Below are positions 34,591 through 43,770 of a stretch of 64,000 nt of DNA, piece after piece; positions within the stretch are counted from its first letter, which is position 1, and every line of letters begins with the position of its first letter. Under the pieces are notes generated by a model, which saw nothing but the letters and a program-made list of their open reading frames with translations, did no database searches and had not been told where the DNA came from. The DNA lies in contig NZ_CP017476.1 of NCBI RefSeq assembly GCF_001761385.1, positions 671,501 to 735,500 of the forward strand, given 5' to 3'. The translations under genes and the position numbers were made by a program. The stretch comes from Hydrogenophaga crassostreae. Lineage in GTDB: Bacteria; Pseudomonadota; Gammaproteobacteria; Burkholderiales; Burkholderiaceae_C.

Positions 34591-34699
34591 ACGCGTTCAC
34601 GCGAGGGGGACGCTGCTGAAGCCGCGTCGGTATCCTTGGCCGGATTCAGCGCAGAGTGGCGACCGTTGTGCCATGCGCTGTAAAGCGGGCGAGCGCCGC

Positions 34700-35677
34700 T
34701 CAGGCGATCAACGCGCGCCTGACCAGGGTGGTCAGATTTTCATCGGCCACGAAGCCCGCCTTGATGGCCGCGGGCGTTTCCAGCACCGGAAACCTTCCGA
34801 ACAGCGCCTCCATGCGTTCTTGCGGTTCGAAGCGCACCAATGCCCTGACGCGCTCCCCATGCACCTCGGCCATGGCATCAACAAGCTCGCTCATCGAGTA
34901 GCGCAAGGTGGGCAATGTGAAGGTTCGTTGTCCCTCTAATGCGGTGCCAGACTTGCTGGCAGCGTGAACCAGGTTGTCGATCACATTGGGCAAGGATGAT
35001 GCCCAGGTGGTCACTTCGGGTGCCATCGGGCAGACAAATGGCCGATGTGCCGCCAGCTCACGGATGATGTCGCTGAGGAATGCCGACAGTTGCCCGGTGG
35101 GCGCAGGCGGACGGGCCAGCACACCCGGCAGGCGCAGGGACAGGCCATCGACCCAGCCGCGGCGGCTGAAGTCGTTTACCAGCACCTCACCCACCAGCTT
35201 CTGCGCGCCATAGGTCATTTGTGGGTGCGGCAGGGTGTCGTCGGTCACCGTTTCAGGCATTGCTCCGAACACCGCGATGCTGCTGGCGAAGACAAAAACC
35301 GGGCGCTTGCCAGCTTGCTGAACCTGGCGTTGCCCGAGCTCCAGCAGCGTTTGGGTGGCGTCAAGATTCACCCGTTTGGCCTGCCCATAGTTCTGTTCGG
35401 CGGCACCGCCCGGGATGCTGGCCAGGTGGAACACCGCATCAACCGTTTGGGCGCCCAGCGCCGAAGCCAACCAGGCGGTATCGCCGATGTCTCCGGGCAG
35501 CTGCCGGACCCCGCCAGGTGCCGCGTCTTCGAACGCCAGGTCCATCAAAGTGATCTGGTCGATGCGCTGACCGCACAAGGCGCGATCGCTGATCAGCCGC
35601 TGCGTCAGCGCCCGGCCCACAAAACCGGCCGCACCGGTGACAACGACGTGCACGTTCCTGCGATCAGTTCGGGGCAA
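34700..35677 (-). CDS. NAD-dependent epimerase/dehydratase (DenD-like SDR)
   Basis: An extended short-chain dehydrogenase of 325 residues. The NAD motif is VTGAAGFVGRAL at the N-terminus, ASSIAVFG holds the active-site Ser, and YGAQKLVGEVL supplies the YxxxK pair. The LRLPGVLARP and DIIRELAAHRPFVCPM stretches resemble D-erythronate dehydrogenases (DenD). A role in oxidising a hydroxy acid from ring cleavage is possible but not shown. Its start overlaps the FAH gene stop by 14 bases, implying translational coupling. It is the last gene of the long minus-strand run. Confidence 0.85.
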   Translation of the reverse strand: MPRTDRRNVHVVVTGAAGFVGRALTQRLISDRALCGQRIDQITLMDLAFEDAAPGGVRQLPGDIGDTAWLASALGAQTVDAVFHLASIPGGAAEQNYGQAKRVNLDATQTLLELGQRQVQQAGKRPVFVFASSIAVFGAMPETVTDDTLPHPQMTYGAQKLVGEVLVNDFSRRGWVDGLSLRLPGVLARPPAPTGQLSAFLSDIIRELAAHRPFVCPMAPEVTTWASSLPNVIDNLVHAASKSGTALEGQRTFTLPTLRYSMSELVDAMAEVHGERVRALVRFEPQERMEALFGRFPVLETPAAIKAGFVADENLTTLVRRALIA

Positions 35678-36647
35678 CCACGCGCTGGTCGATCACGCCG
35701 AACGGGCCCTCGCGTCCGTCGTCATATTTCGCCTGCATGCGCACACGGTCGCCAAACTTCATGAAGCCGGTCTTGATGTCGCCCAGATCGATTTTCTCGA
35801 TCACGCGCCGTTCCGAGATGCAAGCCGAGCCTGCGCTGCGTGCACTGTTCGAAACCGTACCCGACCCCACGATGGAGCCCGGCGTGAGCTTGCGGCTGCG
35901 CGCCGCGTGGGCCACCAGCTCACCGAAGGAGAAATTCATTTCGCCACCATGAGGTTCGCCGAAGCGTTCACCGTTCCACAGCACATGCAAGGGCATCTGC
36001 ACCCGACCATCGCGCCAGGCAGCGCCCAGCTCGTCCGGGGTCACGGCAATCGGTGCGAAAGACGTGGAAGGCTTGGCTTGCAGAAAACCGAAGCCCGATT
36101 TCATCTCGCGCGGCCCGAGCGCGCGCAGGCTCCAGTCGTTGATCTGAACCACCAGGCGCACGCAGGCCAGCGCCTGCTCGGGCGTTGCGGCCATGGGCAC
36201 CGCGCCCACCACCACGCCAAACTCGCCCTCAAAATCAATGCCGTCCTGTTCACTGGGCAGAGGCACGTCCTGGGTTGGCCCCAGAAAATCGTCGCTGGCG
36301 CCCTGGTACATCACCGGGATGGTGTCGAAGTCGGGGATGGGTGGCGTGTTGAAAGCCTGCTCCATCAAGCGACCGTGGTTCAGGAACGCCGACGCGTCCA
36401 GCCACTGTGGACACCGCGGCAACGGCGCGCCACAAGCGGTGGGCTGAAAGGCAAAGGTGTCGGACAGTTCACCAGCATTCAATGCCTCGTAGCGCTGCTG
36501 AAGGCCCGGTGCCACGACGTCCCAGCGCTGCATGGCGTCCAGCAGGCTGCTTGCCAACTCAGGCACCACCACAGCGAATTTTCCATCACGCGACACCAGC
36601 ACCAGCTGCCCGTCGGGTGTTTCATTTTTCAGGCTTGCAAATTTCAT
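35664..36647 (-). CDS. FAH family hydrolase (longer, eukaryotic-FAH-like branch)
   Basis: A 327-residue protein starting MKFASLKNETPDGQLVLVSRDG. The metal site is in DGIDFEGEFGVVVG, then VVQINDWSLRAL, FGFLQAKPSTSFAPIAVTPDELG, and GSIVGSGTVSN. This pattern is that of bacterial FAH-like proteins of the fumarylacetoacetase/UGL type and differs from the other two FAH proteins in this cluster. It probably hydrolyses a C-C bond of a dioxo acid. The upstream in-frame extension lacks support; ATG 36647 has a weak AGAAAG site. The cupin gene lies 20 bases upstream. Confidence 0.87.
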   Translation of the reverse strand: MKFASLKNETPDGQLVLVSRDGKFAVVVPELASSLLDAMQRWDVVAPGLQQRYEALNAGELSDTFAFQPTACGAPLPRCPQWLDASAFLNHGRLMEQAFNTPPIPDFDTIPVMYQGASDDFLGPTQDVPLPSEQDGIDFEGEFGVVVGAVPMAATPEQALACVRLVVQINDWSLRALGPREMKSGFGFLQAKPSTSFAPIAVTPDELGAAWRDGRVQMPLHVLWNGERFGEPHGGEMNFSFGELVAHAARSRKLTPGSIVGSGTVSNSARSAGSACISERRVIEKIDLGDIKTGFMKFGDRVRMQAKYDDGREGPFGVIDQRVVAPN

Positions 36648-36667
36648 CGTGTCTTTCTGTATGGGTT

Positions 36668-37246
36668 TCAGGAGGTCCCCAGCGCTTGGGCGATGGAAGG
36701 GGTGTATTGGCCGTCGACCAGGACAAACAGCATCCGGCACAGCTGGCCGGAGCGGTTCGCCCAGGCGTGGTTGGTGCCGCGTTGCACCACCACGCTGCCG
36801 GGCCCGAGCAACACTTCAGAGTCGTCGAGCACCAGGGTCAGCTCCCCTTCGATCACCACGCCGTAGTCCACGCTCTCGGTGCGGTGCATCAAAGGGTGTG
36901 GCGAGTTCGCCTGCACCGTGGAGGCTGCCTCATCGCCAATCTGGTTGAATGCCTGCTGCATGGAGGCCGCCCCATGGGCGAGAAAATCGGCTGTGTCCGG
37001 CGGAATATCCACAAACCGTATCCGGGTCCCCCGCTCAGGCGGACGCAGCGTCAAAGGAGCCGCGGTCGGGTCGGCATCATTGCCCACCGGTGTGGGCGCT
37101 CCCACCGTGGACCACACTTCGTGAAAGACCGTTCCCGGGATGGATGCGATCTCCACAACGGTGGGCAACGGGCCGTCGCTGACAACCACCGATTTGCCGT
37201 CGGCATCGTGCCCTGTGACCACGCGGTGGATAGCGGAAAATTTCAT
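36668..37246 (-). CDS. cupin-domain protein
   Basis: A 192-residue protein with a single cupin barrel in the C-terminal half. Motif 1 is seen around HPLMHRTESVDYGVVIEGELTLVLDD and motif 2 in GSVVVQRGTNHAWANRSG; metal-binding His and Glu are kept. The N-terminal part (VVTGHDADGKSVVVSDG) is shared with cupins found in aromatic-catabolic clusters. GGGAG lies before ATG 37246. Isomerase, dioxygenase or sensor roles are all possible; I cannot choose. Confidence 0.83.
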   Translation of the reverse strand: MKFSAIHRVVTGHDADGKSVVVSDGPLPTVVEIASIPGTVFHEVWSTVGAPTPVGNDADPTAAPLTLRPPERGTRIRFVDIPPDTADFLAHGAASMQQAFNQIGDEAASTVQANSPHPLMHRTESVDYGVVIEGELTLVLDDSEVLLGPGSVVVQRGTNHAWANRSGQLCRMLFVLVDGQYTPSIAQALGTS

Positions 37247-37287
37247 TGCAGCTCCCTTCGACATCAGCACCCGGTGGGGCAAGAAAA

Positions 37288-38226
37288 TCAGAACGACATC
37301 AGGTCGCGGGCCACGGTCACCGGACCATCGTAGTGTTTCTTCGCCGGATCGAGGTACGCGCTGTCGGGCTCATCCCTGCCAGGGATGACGTGGGTGAACA
37401 CCAGCGCTTTCACGCCAGCCGCTTTCGCCAGGCGGGCCGCATCTTCGGCCGTGGTGTGCTCGTCGCGCATGTGAGGCATCAGGCTGGCCACAACGGCAGG
37501 TGGCATCAATGCAGACAATCCCTTTTCGATCAGGTCGAGATCGATCACCTCGTGGATCAACAGATCGGCGCCTTTGGCCAGGTCCACCACAGGCGCGCAC
37601 TTGCCGGTGTCGCCGCTGAACACGATCACCTTGTCGGGCGTCTGAAAACGCAGGGAGTAGGAATGGTCGAGAGCATCAGGCCCTTCTTTGGCGCTGGCGA
37701 AGTGGCAGTTCTCCACGGCGGTCACGGTGATCAGGTCATCGCGATAGACCTCACCATTGCCCGCATAGTCGTGGGCAAAAAACAGCTTTTCGGGTGGCAC
37801 CATGCCCTTGGTGTCGGCCATGCGGATCCGGGCATTGGTTTTGAAGAATGCCATGAACCCTTTGAGCATCTCCTCGGTGCCTGCGGGGCCATACACATGG
37901 GTGGGCTTGCGGCGGCCGGTGGCCCACTGCTGACCCATCAGCGTGCCCCAGTCCGCGTTGTGGTCATCGTGGTTGTGGGTGATGAAAATCTGCCCCACCT
38001 GCCGGTGGTCCAGACCCGCCTTCACCAGTTGCTGGCTCACGCCATTGCCCGCGTCGATCAGGTAGACGCGGCCATTGACCACCAGCGCATTGGCCGGTTG
38101 CGCCCGCGTGGCGCTGGGGAAGGGGCCACCCTGGGTGCCCAGCGTGATCACGCGCGTCTCGGCCTGGGCATTGCCCAGCATCAACACGCCCAGCGCCGCA
38201 GCAGCCATACATTTCAAAAATTTCAC
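37288..38226 (-). CDS. exported metallo-beta-lactamase-fold hydrolase, copy 1
   Basis: A 312-residue protein with a Sec-type signal peptide (MAAAALGVLMLGNAQA, cleavage after residue 22). The MBL metal motif is THNHDDHNADW (His84, His86, Asp88, His89), with further ligands in VENCHF, FSGDTGKC, HEVID and FTHVIPG. This arrangement is that of the RNase Z/arylsulfatase-like MBL branch, here periplasmic. GGAGACAAACC precedes a GTG start at 38226. It is a close tandem paralogue of the next gene. A lactone, ester or sulfate ester hydrolase role is plausible. Confidence 0.87.
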   Translation of the reverse strand: MKFLKCMAAAALGVLMLGNAQAETRVITLGTQGGPFPSATRAQPANALVVNGRVYLIDAGNGVSQQLVKAGLDHRQVGQIFITHNHDDHNADWGTLMGQQWATGRRKPTHVYGPAGTEEMLKGFMAFFKTNARIRMADTKGMVPPEKLFFAHDYAGNGEVYRDDLITVTAVENCHFASAKEGPDALDHSYSLRFQTPDKVIVFSGDTGKCAPVVDLAKGADLLIHEVIDLDLIEKGLSALMPPAVVASLMPHMRDEHTTAEDAARLAKAAGVKALVFTHVIPGRDEPDSAYLDPAKKHYDGPVTVARDLMSF

Positions 38227-38354
38227 GGTTTGTCTCCAGAGGTTGTGGGTTCTTCAAAGAGGCGTTTCATACGCCATCGGCTTGTGAACGCGCGCAGTGC
38301 TTTTCTTCGCGAGGAGGCGATTTTTGATGACCGCGCTTCTCCAATCTAAAAACT

Positions 38355-39293
38355 TCAGAACGACATCAAGTCGCGGGCCACGGTCACTGGGCCGTCGTAG
38401 TGCTTCTTTGCCGGGTCCAGATAGGTGCTGTCGGGCTCTTCCTGACCGGGAATGATGTGGGTGAGCACCAACTGTTTCACACCAGCGGCTTTGGCCAGGC
38501 GGCCCACGTCTTCGGCCGTGGTGTGCTCATCGCGCATGTGGCGCATCAGGCCTTGCGCAAAATGCGCCGGCATCGCCGCCATCAAAGCCTTTTCAATCAG
38601 CGCCAGATCGATCACCTCGTGAACCATCAGGTCCGCGTCTTTGGACAAAGCTAGCACGGCATCGCAATTGCCCGTATCGCCACTGAACACAATCACCTTG
38701 TCAGGCGTCTGGATGCGGAAGGAATACGAATGCTCGGCACCGCTGGCGCCAGCCCCATCTTTGCCAAAGTGGCAATTTTCTGCGGCCGTGACGGTGATCA
38801 GGTCATCGCGGTACACCACGCCATCGCCCGCAATGTCATGGGCCATGAACTGTTTTTCTGGCGGCTGCATGCCCTTGGAATCGGCCATGCGGATTCGGGT
38901 ATTGGGCCCGAAATATTCCAGAAAACCTTTGAGCATGCGCTCGGTGCCTGCGGGGCCATAGACATGGGTGGGCTGACGGCGGCCGGTGGCCCACTGGAAG
39001 CCCATCAGGTTGCCCCAGTCCGCGTTGTGGTCGTCGTGGTTGTGGGTGATGAAAATGTGACCCACTTTGCGGATGTCCAGCCCGGCTTTGACCAATTGCT
39101 GGCTCACGCCGTTGCCCGCATCGATCAGGTACACACGGTCGTTCACGATCAGCGCGTTGGCGGGTTGTGAGCGGGTCGCGCCTGGCATGGGGCCGCCTTG
39201 AGTGCCCAGAGTGATCAAGCGGGTTTCGGCCTGGGCACTGCCCAGCATCAACACTCCCATTGCCGCAGCGGCGATGCAGTTCAACAGTTTCAT
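38355..39293 (-). CDS. exported metallo-beta-lactamase-fold hydrolase, copy 2
   Basis: A 312-residue paralogue of the neighbouring MBL protein, with the same signal peptide layout (AAAAMGVLMLGSAQA), metal motif THNHDDHNADW and identical C-terminal residues HYDGPVTVARDLMSF. Differences are spread through the loops (for example LEYFGPNTRIRM against MAFFKTNARIRM), and codon positions have diverged, so the duplication is not recent. GGAGACAAAA precedes ATG 39293. It lies directly downstream of the cyclase-family gene. Confidence 0.87.
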   Translation of the reverse strand: MKLLNCIAAAAMGVLMLGSAQAETRLITLGTQGGPMPGATRSQPANALIVNDRVYLIDAGNGVSQQLVKAGLDIRKVGHIFITHNHDDHNADWGNLMGFQWATGRRQPTHVYGPAGTERMLKGFLEYFGPNTRIRMADSKGMQPPEKQFMAHDIAGDGVVYRDDLITVTAAENCHFGKDGAGASGAEHSYSFRIQTPDKVIVFSGDTGNCDAVLALSKDADLMVHEVIDLALIEKALMAAMPAHFAQGLMRHMRDEHTTAEDVGRLAKAAGVKQLVLTHIIPGQEEPDSTYLDPAKKHYDGPVTVARDLMSF

Positions 39294-39323
39294 TTTTGTC
39301 TCCATTGTTTTTGAGCTTGAATA

Positions 39324-40130
39324 TCAGGTTTGCGGTTCTTCGAAAATGGCCACCGCGCGCGTCCAGCCGGCGGAGGCGCCGCGAATTTTGTGGGGGAAGC
39401 AGCTGATGGTGAAGCCGTTGGCGGGCAGCGCTTCCAGGTTGTGCAGCTTCTCGAGGTGGCAATAGCCGATGTCGCGGCCGGCCTTGTGGCCTTCCCAGAT
39501 CAGGCTCTTGTCACCGGTCTCGGCGATTCTTTGGGCGGTGTAGGAAAACGGCGCGTCCCAGCTCCAGGCGTCGGTACCGGTCAGGCGCACGCCGCGTTCG
39601 AGCAAATACATGGTGGCCTCGTAGCCCATGCCGCAGCCGGCGCCCAAATAGTCGTTGTGGCCGTAGCGACTGCCGGCGCGGGTGTTGACCACCACGATGT
39701 CGAGCGGCTGCAGTTCGTGGTCAATCCGCTTGAGCTCGGCCTCGACATCGGCCGCCGTGGCCACATAGCCATCGGGGAAATGGCGGAAATCGAGCTTCAC
39801 ACCGCTCTGGAAGCACCACTCCAGCGGCACCTCGTCGATGGTGATGGATGGGCGCGAACCGCCGTTCTTGGCGTCTTGCGTGGAGTGGAAATGCCAAGGG
39901 GCGTCAAGGTGGGTGCCGTTGTGCGTGGTCAGCGTGACCCACTCGGCCGCGGCCGCCTCGCCATCGGGGTAATCCTCAGCGGTGGTGCCGGGAATCATCG
40001 CCATGAACTCGGGCAGGGTGTCGGCGTGTTTCTGGTAGGTGATCTTCGGTGCCAGCGGAGGCGGATCGGAGAGCACGTCGTTTTCCAGATAGATCGACAG
40101 GTCGACAAAGGTTCGGATGGGTTTGGTCAT
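39324..40130 (-). CDS. cyclase-family (kynurenine formamidase-like) hydrolase
   Basis: A 268-residue metal-dependent hydrolase. The family motif HNGTHLDAPWHFH lies at residues 70-82 and supplies zinc/manganese ligands; GTDAWSWDAPF, EGHKAG and CHLEKLHNLEALPANGF are further conserved blocks. Members include kynurenine formamidase and isatin hydrolase, which open amide or lactam rings. AAGGAGTC lies before ATG 40130, and the start overlaps the stop of the MFS gene, so the two are coupled. Confidence 0.9.
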   Translation of the reverse strand: MTKPIRTFVDLSIYLENDVLSDPPPLAPKITYQKHADTLPEFMAMIPGTTAEDYPDGEAAAAEWVTLTTHNGTHLDAPWHFHSTQDAKNGGSRPSITIDEVPLEWCFQSGVKLDFRHFPDGYVATAADVEAELKRIDHELQPLDIVVVNTRAGSRYGHNDYLGAGCGMGYEATMYLLERGVRLTGTDAWSWDAPFSYTAQRIAETGDKSLIWEGHKAGRDIGYCHLEKLHNLEALPANGFTISCFPHKIRGASAGWTRAVAIFEEPQT

Positions 40131-41284
40131 GCGGCGACTCCTTGTTGCGGTGCAGCTTTGGCCACGGGAATGCGAGAGAAGCAGAACACCGCAACACAGG
40201 CCATCACCAGGGCCGCGATGCTCAAGCTGCTGTAACCGGACGCCTTCACCAGCGTGCCCCCCAGAATCGGGCCGATGGCGGCGCCGATCATCACCATCGC
40301 AGGCGTGGCGGCCAAGGCGCGCCCGCTCAGGTCCAGGCTGGCGATCAGGCCAAAGGCGAAGGTGTGGGTGAAGATCATCACCGCGGCAAACACGGAAGCC
40401 GCCATCGCATAGGGCGCAAAGGCGGGTGAATTCATGATCACGGCCACCAGCATCGCCTGCACAGCGGCCCCGGCCATCATCACGCTGCGCGCCGGCAAAC
40501 GCTTTTCAAGCATCGCGGCCAGTGGCGCCGGAATCATGCTGACCACACCCAGGGCGATCAGCACGCCGGTGATGGCGGCAAGGCCAAAGCCCCGGTCGCT
40601 GCCCACCCGCTCAAGAAAGCTGAAGGTCATGGCCTGCACCAGGGCCATGCAGCCAATGCCCACGACACCGAACCACACGGCCGCCGACAGAGGCTTGGCC
40701 GCTGCAGCACTGTCGTGGCCCGCAGGCACGGGATCGGCCACGGGAAACGCCAACAGCGCCGCCAGTGCGCCGACGGCCATCACGCCGGCGAAGACGACGA
40801 AGAGCATCGGGCCACCGGCCGCAGCCACCAGCGGCGGCGTGGAGCCCATGAAGATGATGCCGAAGACGCCCAGCGCCGTGCCCACAATGGCAAACAGGCG
40901 GTGGGGCCGTTCGCTGCGCGCGATCGTGCCATGCGTGACGCTCAAGGCGGAACCCGCGGCAAATCCGGCGAGCCCATGCAAGGCGGCCATGCTGCCGAAG
41001 TCACTGACCATGGATACCCCGAAGAATGCCGCAGCCGCCACGCCGAATCCCAGCGTGGCCACCAGACGCCCGTTGAGGCGCTGGAACTTGGGCGCCAGCA
41101 GCAAGCTGGCCACCACGGCGCCGGCCAGAAACAGGGTGGCGAGCATGCCGGCCTGCTGCGGATCGAGTCCGTAGCGGGAAATCAGTGTCCCGACCCAAAC
41201 AGGCAGGGCCACCAGGTCCACCATGCCCGCGCAGTGGCCCACCATCAGCGCGATGTGACCGCGCTTCGAACTTGTCTTGATCAT
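40127..41284 (-). CDS. MFS transporter
   Basis: A 385-residue carrier with about twelve hydrophobic segments. The N-terminal half has HIALMVGHCAGMVDLVALPVWVG and LLLAPKFQRLNGRLVATLGFG, the cytoplasmic loop 2-3 region of the family. It probably takes up the pathway's organic acid substrate, since it is embedded between the FAD monooxygenase and cyclase-family genes. ATG 41284 with GGAGACAAC is chosen over the longer frame. Substrate unknown. Confidence 0.85.
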   Translation of the reverse strand: MIKTSSKRGHIALMVGHCAGMVDLVALPVWVGTLISRYGLDPQQAGMLATLFLAGAVVASLLLAPKFQRLNGRLVATLGFGVAAAAFFGVSMVSDFGSMAALHGLAGFAAGSALSVTHGTIARSERPHRLFAIVGTALGVFGIIFMGSTPPLVAAAGGPMLFVVFAGVMAVGALAALLAFPVADPVPAGHDSAAAAKPLSAAVWFGVVGIGCMALVQAMTFSFLERVGSDRGFGLAAITGVLIALGVVSMIPAPLAAMLEKRLPARSVMMAGAAVQAMLVAVIMNSPAFAPYAMAASVFAAVMIFTHTFAFGLIASLDLSGRALAATPAMVMIGAAIGPILGGTLVKASGYSSLSIAALVMACVAVFCFSRIPVAKAAPQQGVAA

Positions 41285-41298
41285 TGTTGTCTCCGTTG

Positions 41299-42429
41299 TC
41301 AAATGGGTGCTGCCAGTGCCATCATCGACTCGCGCATGATGCGGCCGTGTTCTTCCTTGTCGCCGCCCTCGACCTCGATTTCGCCCAGGCGCGCCGAGTT
41401 CTCCACCACCATGCGGCAACGCTCCCAGCGCCGCGCCTGGAAAGCGTCGAGTGCTTCGCTCATCTCTTCGGCCCGTGTGAGCTCGTCAACCAGCACCAGT
41501 GCGTCTTCGATGCCAATGCAGGCGCCGGAGGCCAGATGGGGCGTGGTGGCGTGCACCGCATCGCCGATCAAAACCACGCGGCCTCTGGACCAGGGTTGCG
41601 GCATCAGCAGGCCTTCGATCGGCCGGAACACGATTTGCGAATCCTCATTGAGCTGCGCGCGAATCGCCTGCAGCGCCGGCGCCGGAAAATCGGCGAGCAG
41701 GTCGCGCAGGTGGGTCGCAAAGGTGGCAGGGTCTACGTGGTCGTTGGTGGGCCGGGGCTCGGTGACGAAGAGGTACATCTCGGTCTTCGAGACGGGGTTG
41801 ACGCCGGGCTTGATCTTGGGTCCCATCCACATGGTGATGGTGTCGATATCGGCGGGTTTGGGCAGCACGGCGCGCCAGACGGCTTGACCGCTGTAACGCG
41901 GCTTGGGCGCATCGGGAAAGACCGTTTGACGCACCTTGGAGTAAAGACCATCGGCCCCGATCACGAGGTCGTAGCGGCGGCGCTGGCCGTCGGTGAAGCT
42001 CACCTCCACGCCCTCCGCGTCTTGCTCGATCTCGGTGAAGGTGCAGCCCAGAAAGACGTTGGTGCCACTGGCGCGCGTCGCCTCGGCCATGATGCGCGCG
42101 AGCGCCGGGCGCATGATGGCGGCATTGCCGGGTACGTCGGGGCCTGCCAGGCGCGGCGTGGGCAGGGAGGCCACCTTCGGGCCGTGGGGCAAACAGAGGT
42201 TCAGGCCATCGGACGCGTACCCGACGTCCATGAAGGCCTCCAGAATGCCCAGTTGGCGGAAAGCGCGCATGGTCGCCCCCCCGAGGCTGATGCCCGCGCC
42301 GTAGCTGCGCCAGCCTGGATCGATCTCGACGAGATCCACCTCGGCGCCTTGTTTGCGCAATTCAATCGCGGCGGCCATGCCGGAAAAGCCGCCGCCGATG
42401 ACAAGAATGCGTTGCGCAGCAGTGTTCAT
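41299..42429 (-). CDS. FAD-dependent monooxygenase (UbiH/PHBH-like)
   Basis: A 376-residue group A flavoprotein hydroxylase. The ADP-binding motif is VIGGGFSGMAAAIELRKQG, the DG motif LVIGADGLYSKVR, and the FAD-ribityl GD motif VVLIGDAVHATTPHLASGACIGIEDA. Such enzymes hydroxylate phenolic rings using NAD(P)H and O2, sometimes with decarboxylation. AGGAGAC precedes ATG 42429, and the start overlaps the Rieske ferredoxin stop. It likely prepares the ring for cleavage by one of the extradiol-type proteins, by inference. Confidence 0.88.
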   Translation of the reverse strand: MNTAAQRILVIGGGFSGMAAAIELRKQGAEVDLVEIDPGWRSYGAGISLGGATMRAFRQLGILEAFMDVGYASDGLNLCLPHGPKVASLPTPRLAGPDVPGNAAIMRPALARIMAEATRASGTNVFLGCTFTEIEQDAEGVEVSFTDGQRRRYDLVIGADGLYSKVRQTVFPDAPKPRYSGQAVWRAVLPKPADIDTITMWMGPKIKPGVNPVSKTEMYLFVTEPRPTNDHVDPATFATHLRDLLADFPAPALQAIRAQLNEDSQIVFRPIEGLLMPQPWSRGRVVLIGDAVHATTPHLASGACIGIEDALVLVDELTRAEEMSEALDAFQARRWERCRMVVENSARLGEIEVEGGDKEEHGRIMRESMMALAAPI

Positions 42430-42776
42430 TTTTTTGTCTCCTGAAAATAACCATCGGCGAGTGAAACCTCGCCCAGTGAATTGATGTTGAGTGCCAGCGC
42501 GGTCAACGCTTGGCCCAGGCAGGGTCCGAGGGTGCAGCGCCCGGTTTCGATCTCGAACTGGGCACCGTGGGCGGCGCAAACGATGCGGTCGCCCTGCCCA
42601 TTGAGGTAGGCATCCTTGCGCCAGGCCATGGGCGTGTCGTGGTGTGGACAGCTGTCGGCATAGGCAAACACCTGTTGGCCCTTGCGCACCAGCAACAGGC
42701 TGTCTTGCCCGGTGTGCAGCGGATCGAATCCGCGCGAACCCGACTCAGGCAAGTCGTCGATGTGGCACAAGCGCAT
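42426..42776 (-). CDS. Rieske [2Fe-2S] ferredoxin-like protein
   Basis: A 116-residue soluble Rieske protein. Cluster ligands are CPHH (C43, H45) and CAAHG (C67, H70), with the downstream FEIETGRCTLGP turn. It has no catalytic domain, so it is an electron carrier or a helper domain rather than an oxygenase. ATG 42776 is chosen; the longer frame is unsupported. It lies between the second VOC dioxygenase and the FAD monooxygenase and may link the VanB-like reductase to an oxygenase. Confidence 0.88.
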   Translation of the reverse strand: MRLCHIDDLPESGSRGFDPLHTGQDSLLLVRKGQQVFAYADSCPHHDTPMAWRKDAYLNGQGDRIVCAAHGAQFEIETGRCTLGPCLGQALTALALNINSLGEVSLADGYFQETKK

Positions 42777-42805
42777 GACCGTGTTCTTTCCGCCAGGCGA
42801 CCGGG

Positions 42806-43747
42806 TCAGGGCTTGGGACCGCCGGGTTTGCCTCCGGGAGGCGGGCCGCCGGGGGCCCACTTGTCGCGGTGCTGAAACAGGAACAACTGGGACGCGTCGG
42901 CGCTCATGGGCACTTCGCGCGCGGTCCAGCTGTCGTCGTGCAGGTCCATGTCGGCGTCGTATTCGACATGGCAGCCCAGCGGCGAGTTGAAATACCAGAA
43001 CCAGTTGCTGCCGAATTTGTGGCGCCCGGGACCCCAGAAGCTCTGGTAGCCCTTTTCGACAAAGCGCGTGCCGGCCAGCATGACTTCGGTCGGACCACCC
43101 ATGTGGAAAGTGAAGTGTTCGCAGCCTTTCATGAACGGCGGCGTCTGGATCATGAACAGCGTGTGGTGGTCTGTGGTTCCAGCGGGTCGCAGAAACGGGC
43201 CAGCGCCGGTGAAGCGGTCGGTGCAGACAAAGCCCAGGCGGGTGTAGAAAGCCTCGGCTCTGACGCTGTCCGGCACGAAATACACCACGTGCGACAGCGA
43301 GCGAGGCAAGGCCACCGCCTCCTGGTTGACGGCCACCACATTGGTCCCCCGCTGGGGCGCCGCACCGGGCGCGTTCACCGTTTCGGCGGCGAGGTTGATG
43401 GGCCGGCGCACGGTGACCTGGAAGGCCAGGGCAAAGCCCATGTCGTCCACACAGCGCAACACGCCTTCGCTGCGGGTGACTTCGCGGTCGCGCTTGAGTT
43501 CGGTTTCGATGGCGTCCAGCGTCGCCACGTCGGCCACACCGTAGACGGTCTCGCGCAGCATGCTGGCGGTGTCCATCGCGGGTGGCAACGAGGCGTCGTC
43601 CTTGGCGAAGATCTCGACGCCTGTGCCGTCGAGGGCCTCAAAACGCGCGCCGCCCAGCTCTCTCAAACCGTAGTCGATGAGGTATTGGCGGCAGGCGGCG
43701 ACGTCGTCGACGCCAAAAACAAGCGTGTCGGGTCCGATGATGTTCAT
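42806..43747 (-). CDS. second type I extradiol dioxygenase-like (VOC) protein
   Basis: A 313-residue two-domain VOC protein only distantly like the one at 29459. The catalytic domain keeps a full iron triad: His153 in SLSHVVYFV, His211 in GCEHFTFHM and Glu262 in CHVEYDAD. The N-terminal domain (PDTLVFGVDDVAACRQYL) matches 2,3-dihydroxybiphenyl-type relatives. The C-terminus is an odd Gly/Pro/Lys-rich tail (APGGPPPGGKPGGPKP). ATG 43747 is chosen since upstream sequence belongs to the alpha/beta hydrolase gene in another frame. Confidence 0.85.
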   Translation of the reverse strand: MNIIGPDTLVFGVDDVAACRQYLIDYGLRELGGARFEALDGTGVEIFAKDDASLPPAMDTASMLRETVYGVADVATLDAIETELKRDREVTRSEGVLRCVDDMGFALAFQVTVRRPINLAAETVNAPGAAPQRGTNVVAVNQEAVALPRSLSHVVYFVPDSVRAEAFYTRLGFVCTDRFTGAGPFLRPAGTTDHHTLFMIQTPPFMKGCEHFTFHMGGPTEVMLAGTRFVEKGYQSFWGPGRHKFGSNWFWYFNSPLGCHVEYDADMDLHDDSWTAREVPMSADASQLFLFQHRDKWAPGGPPPGGKPGGPKP

Positions 43748-43770
43748 GGTGGGTTTTTCCGTGGTTCGGT

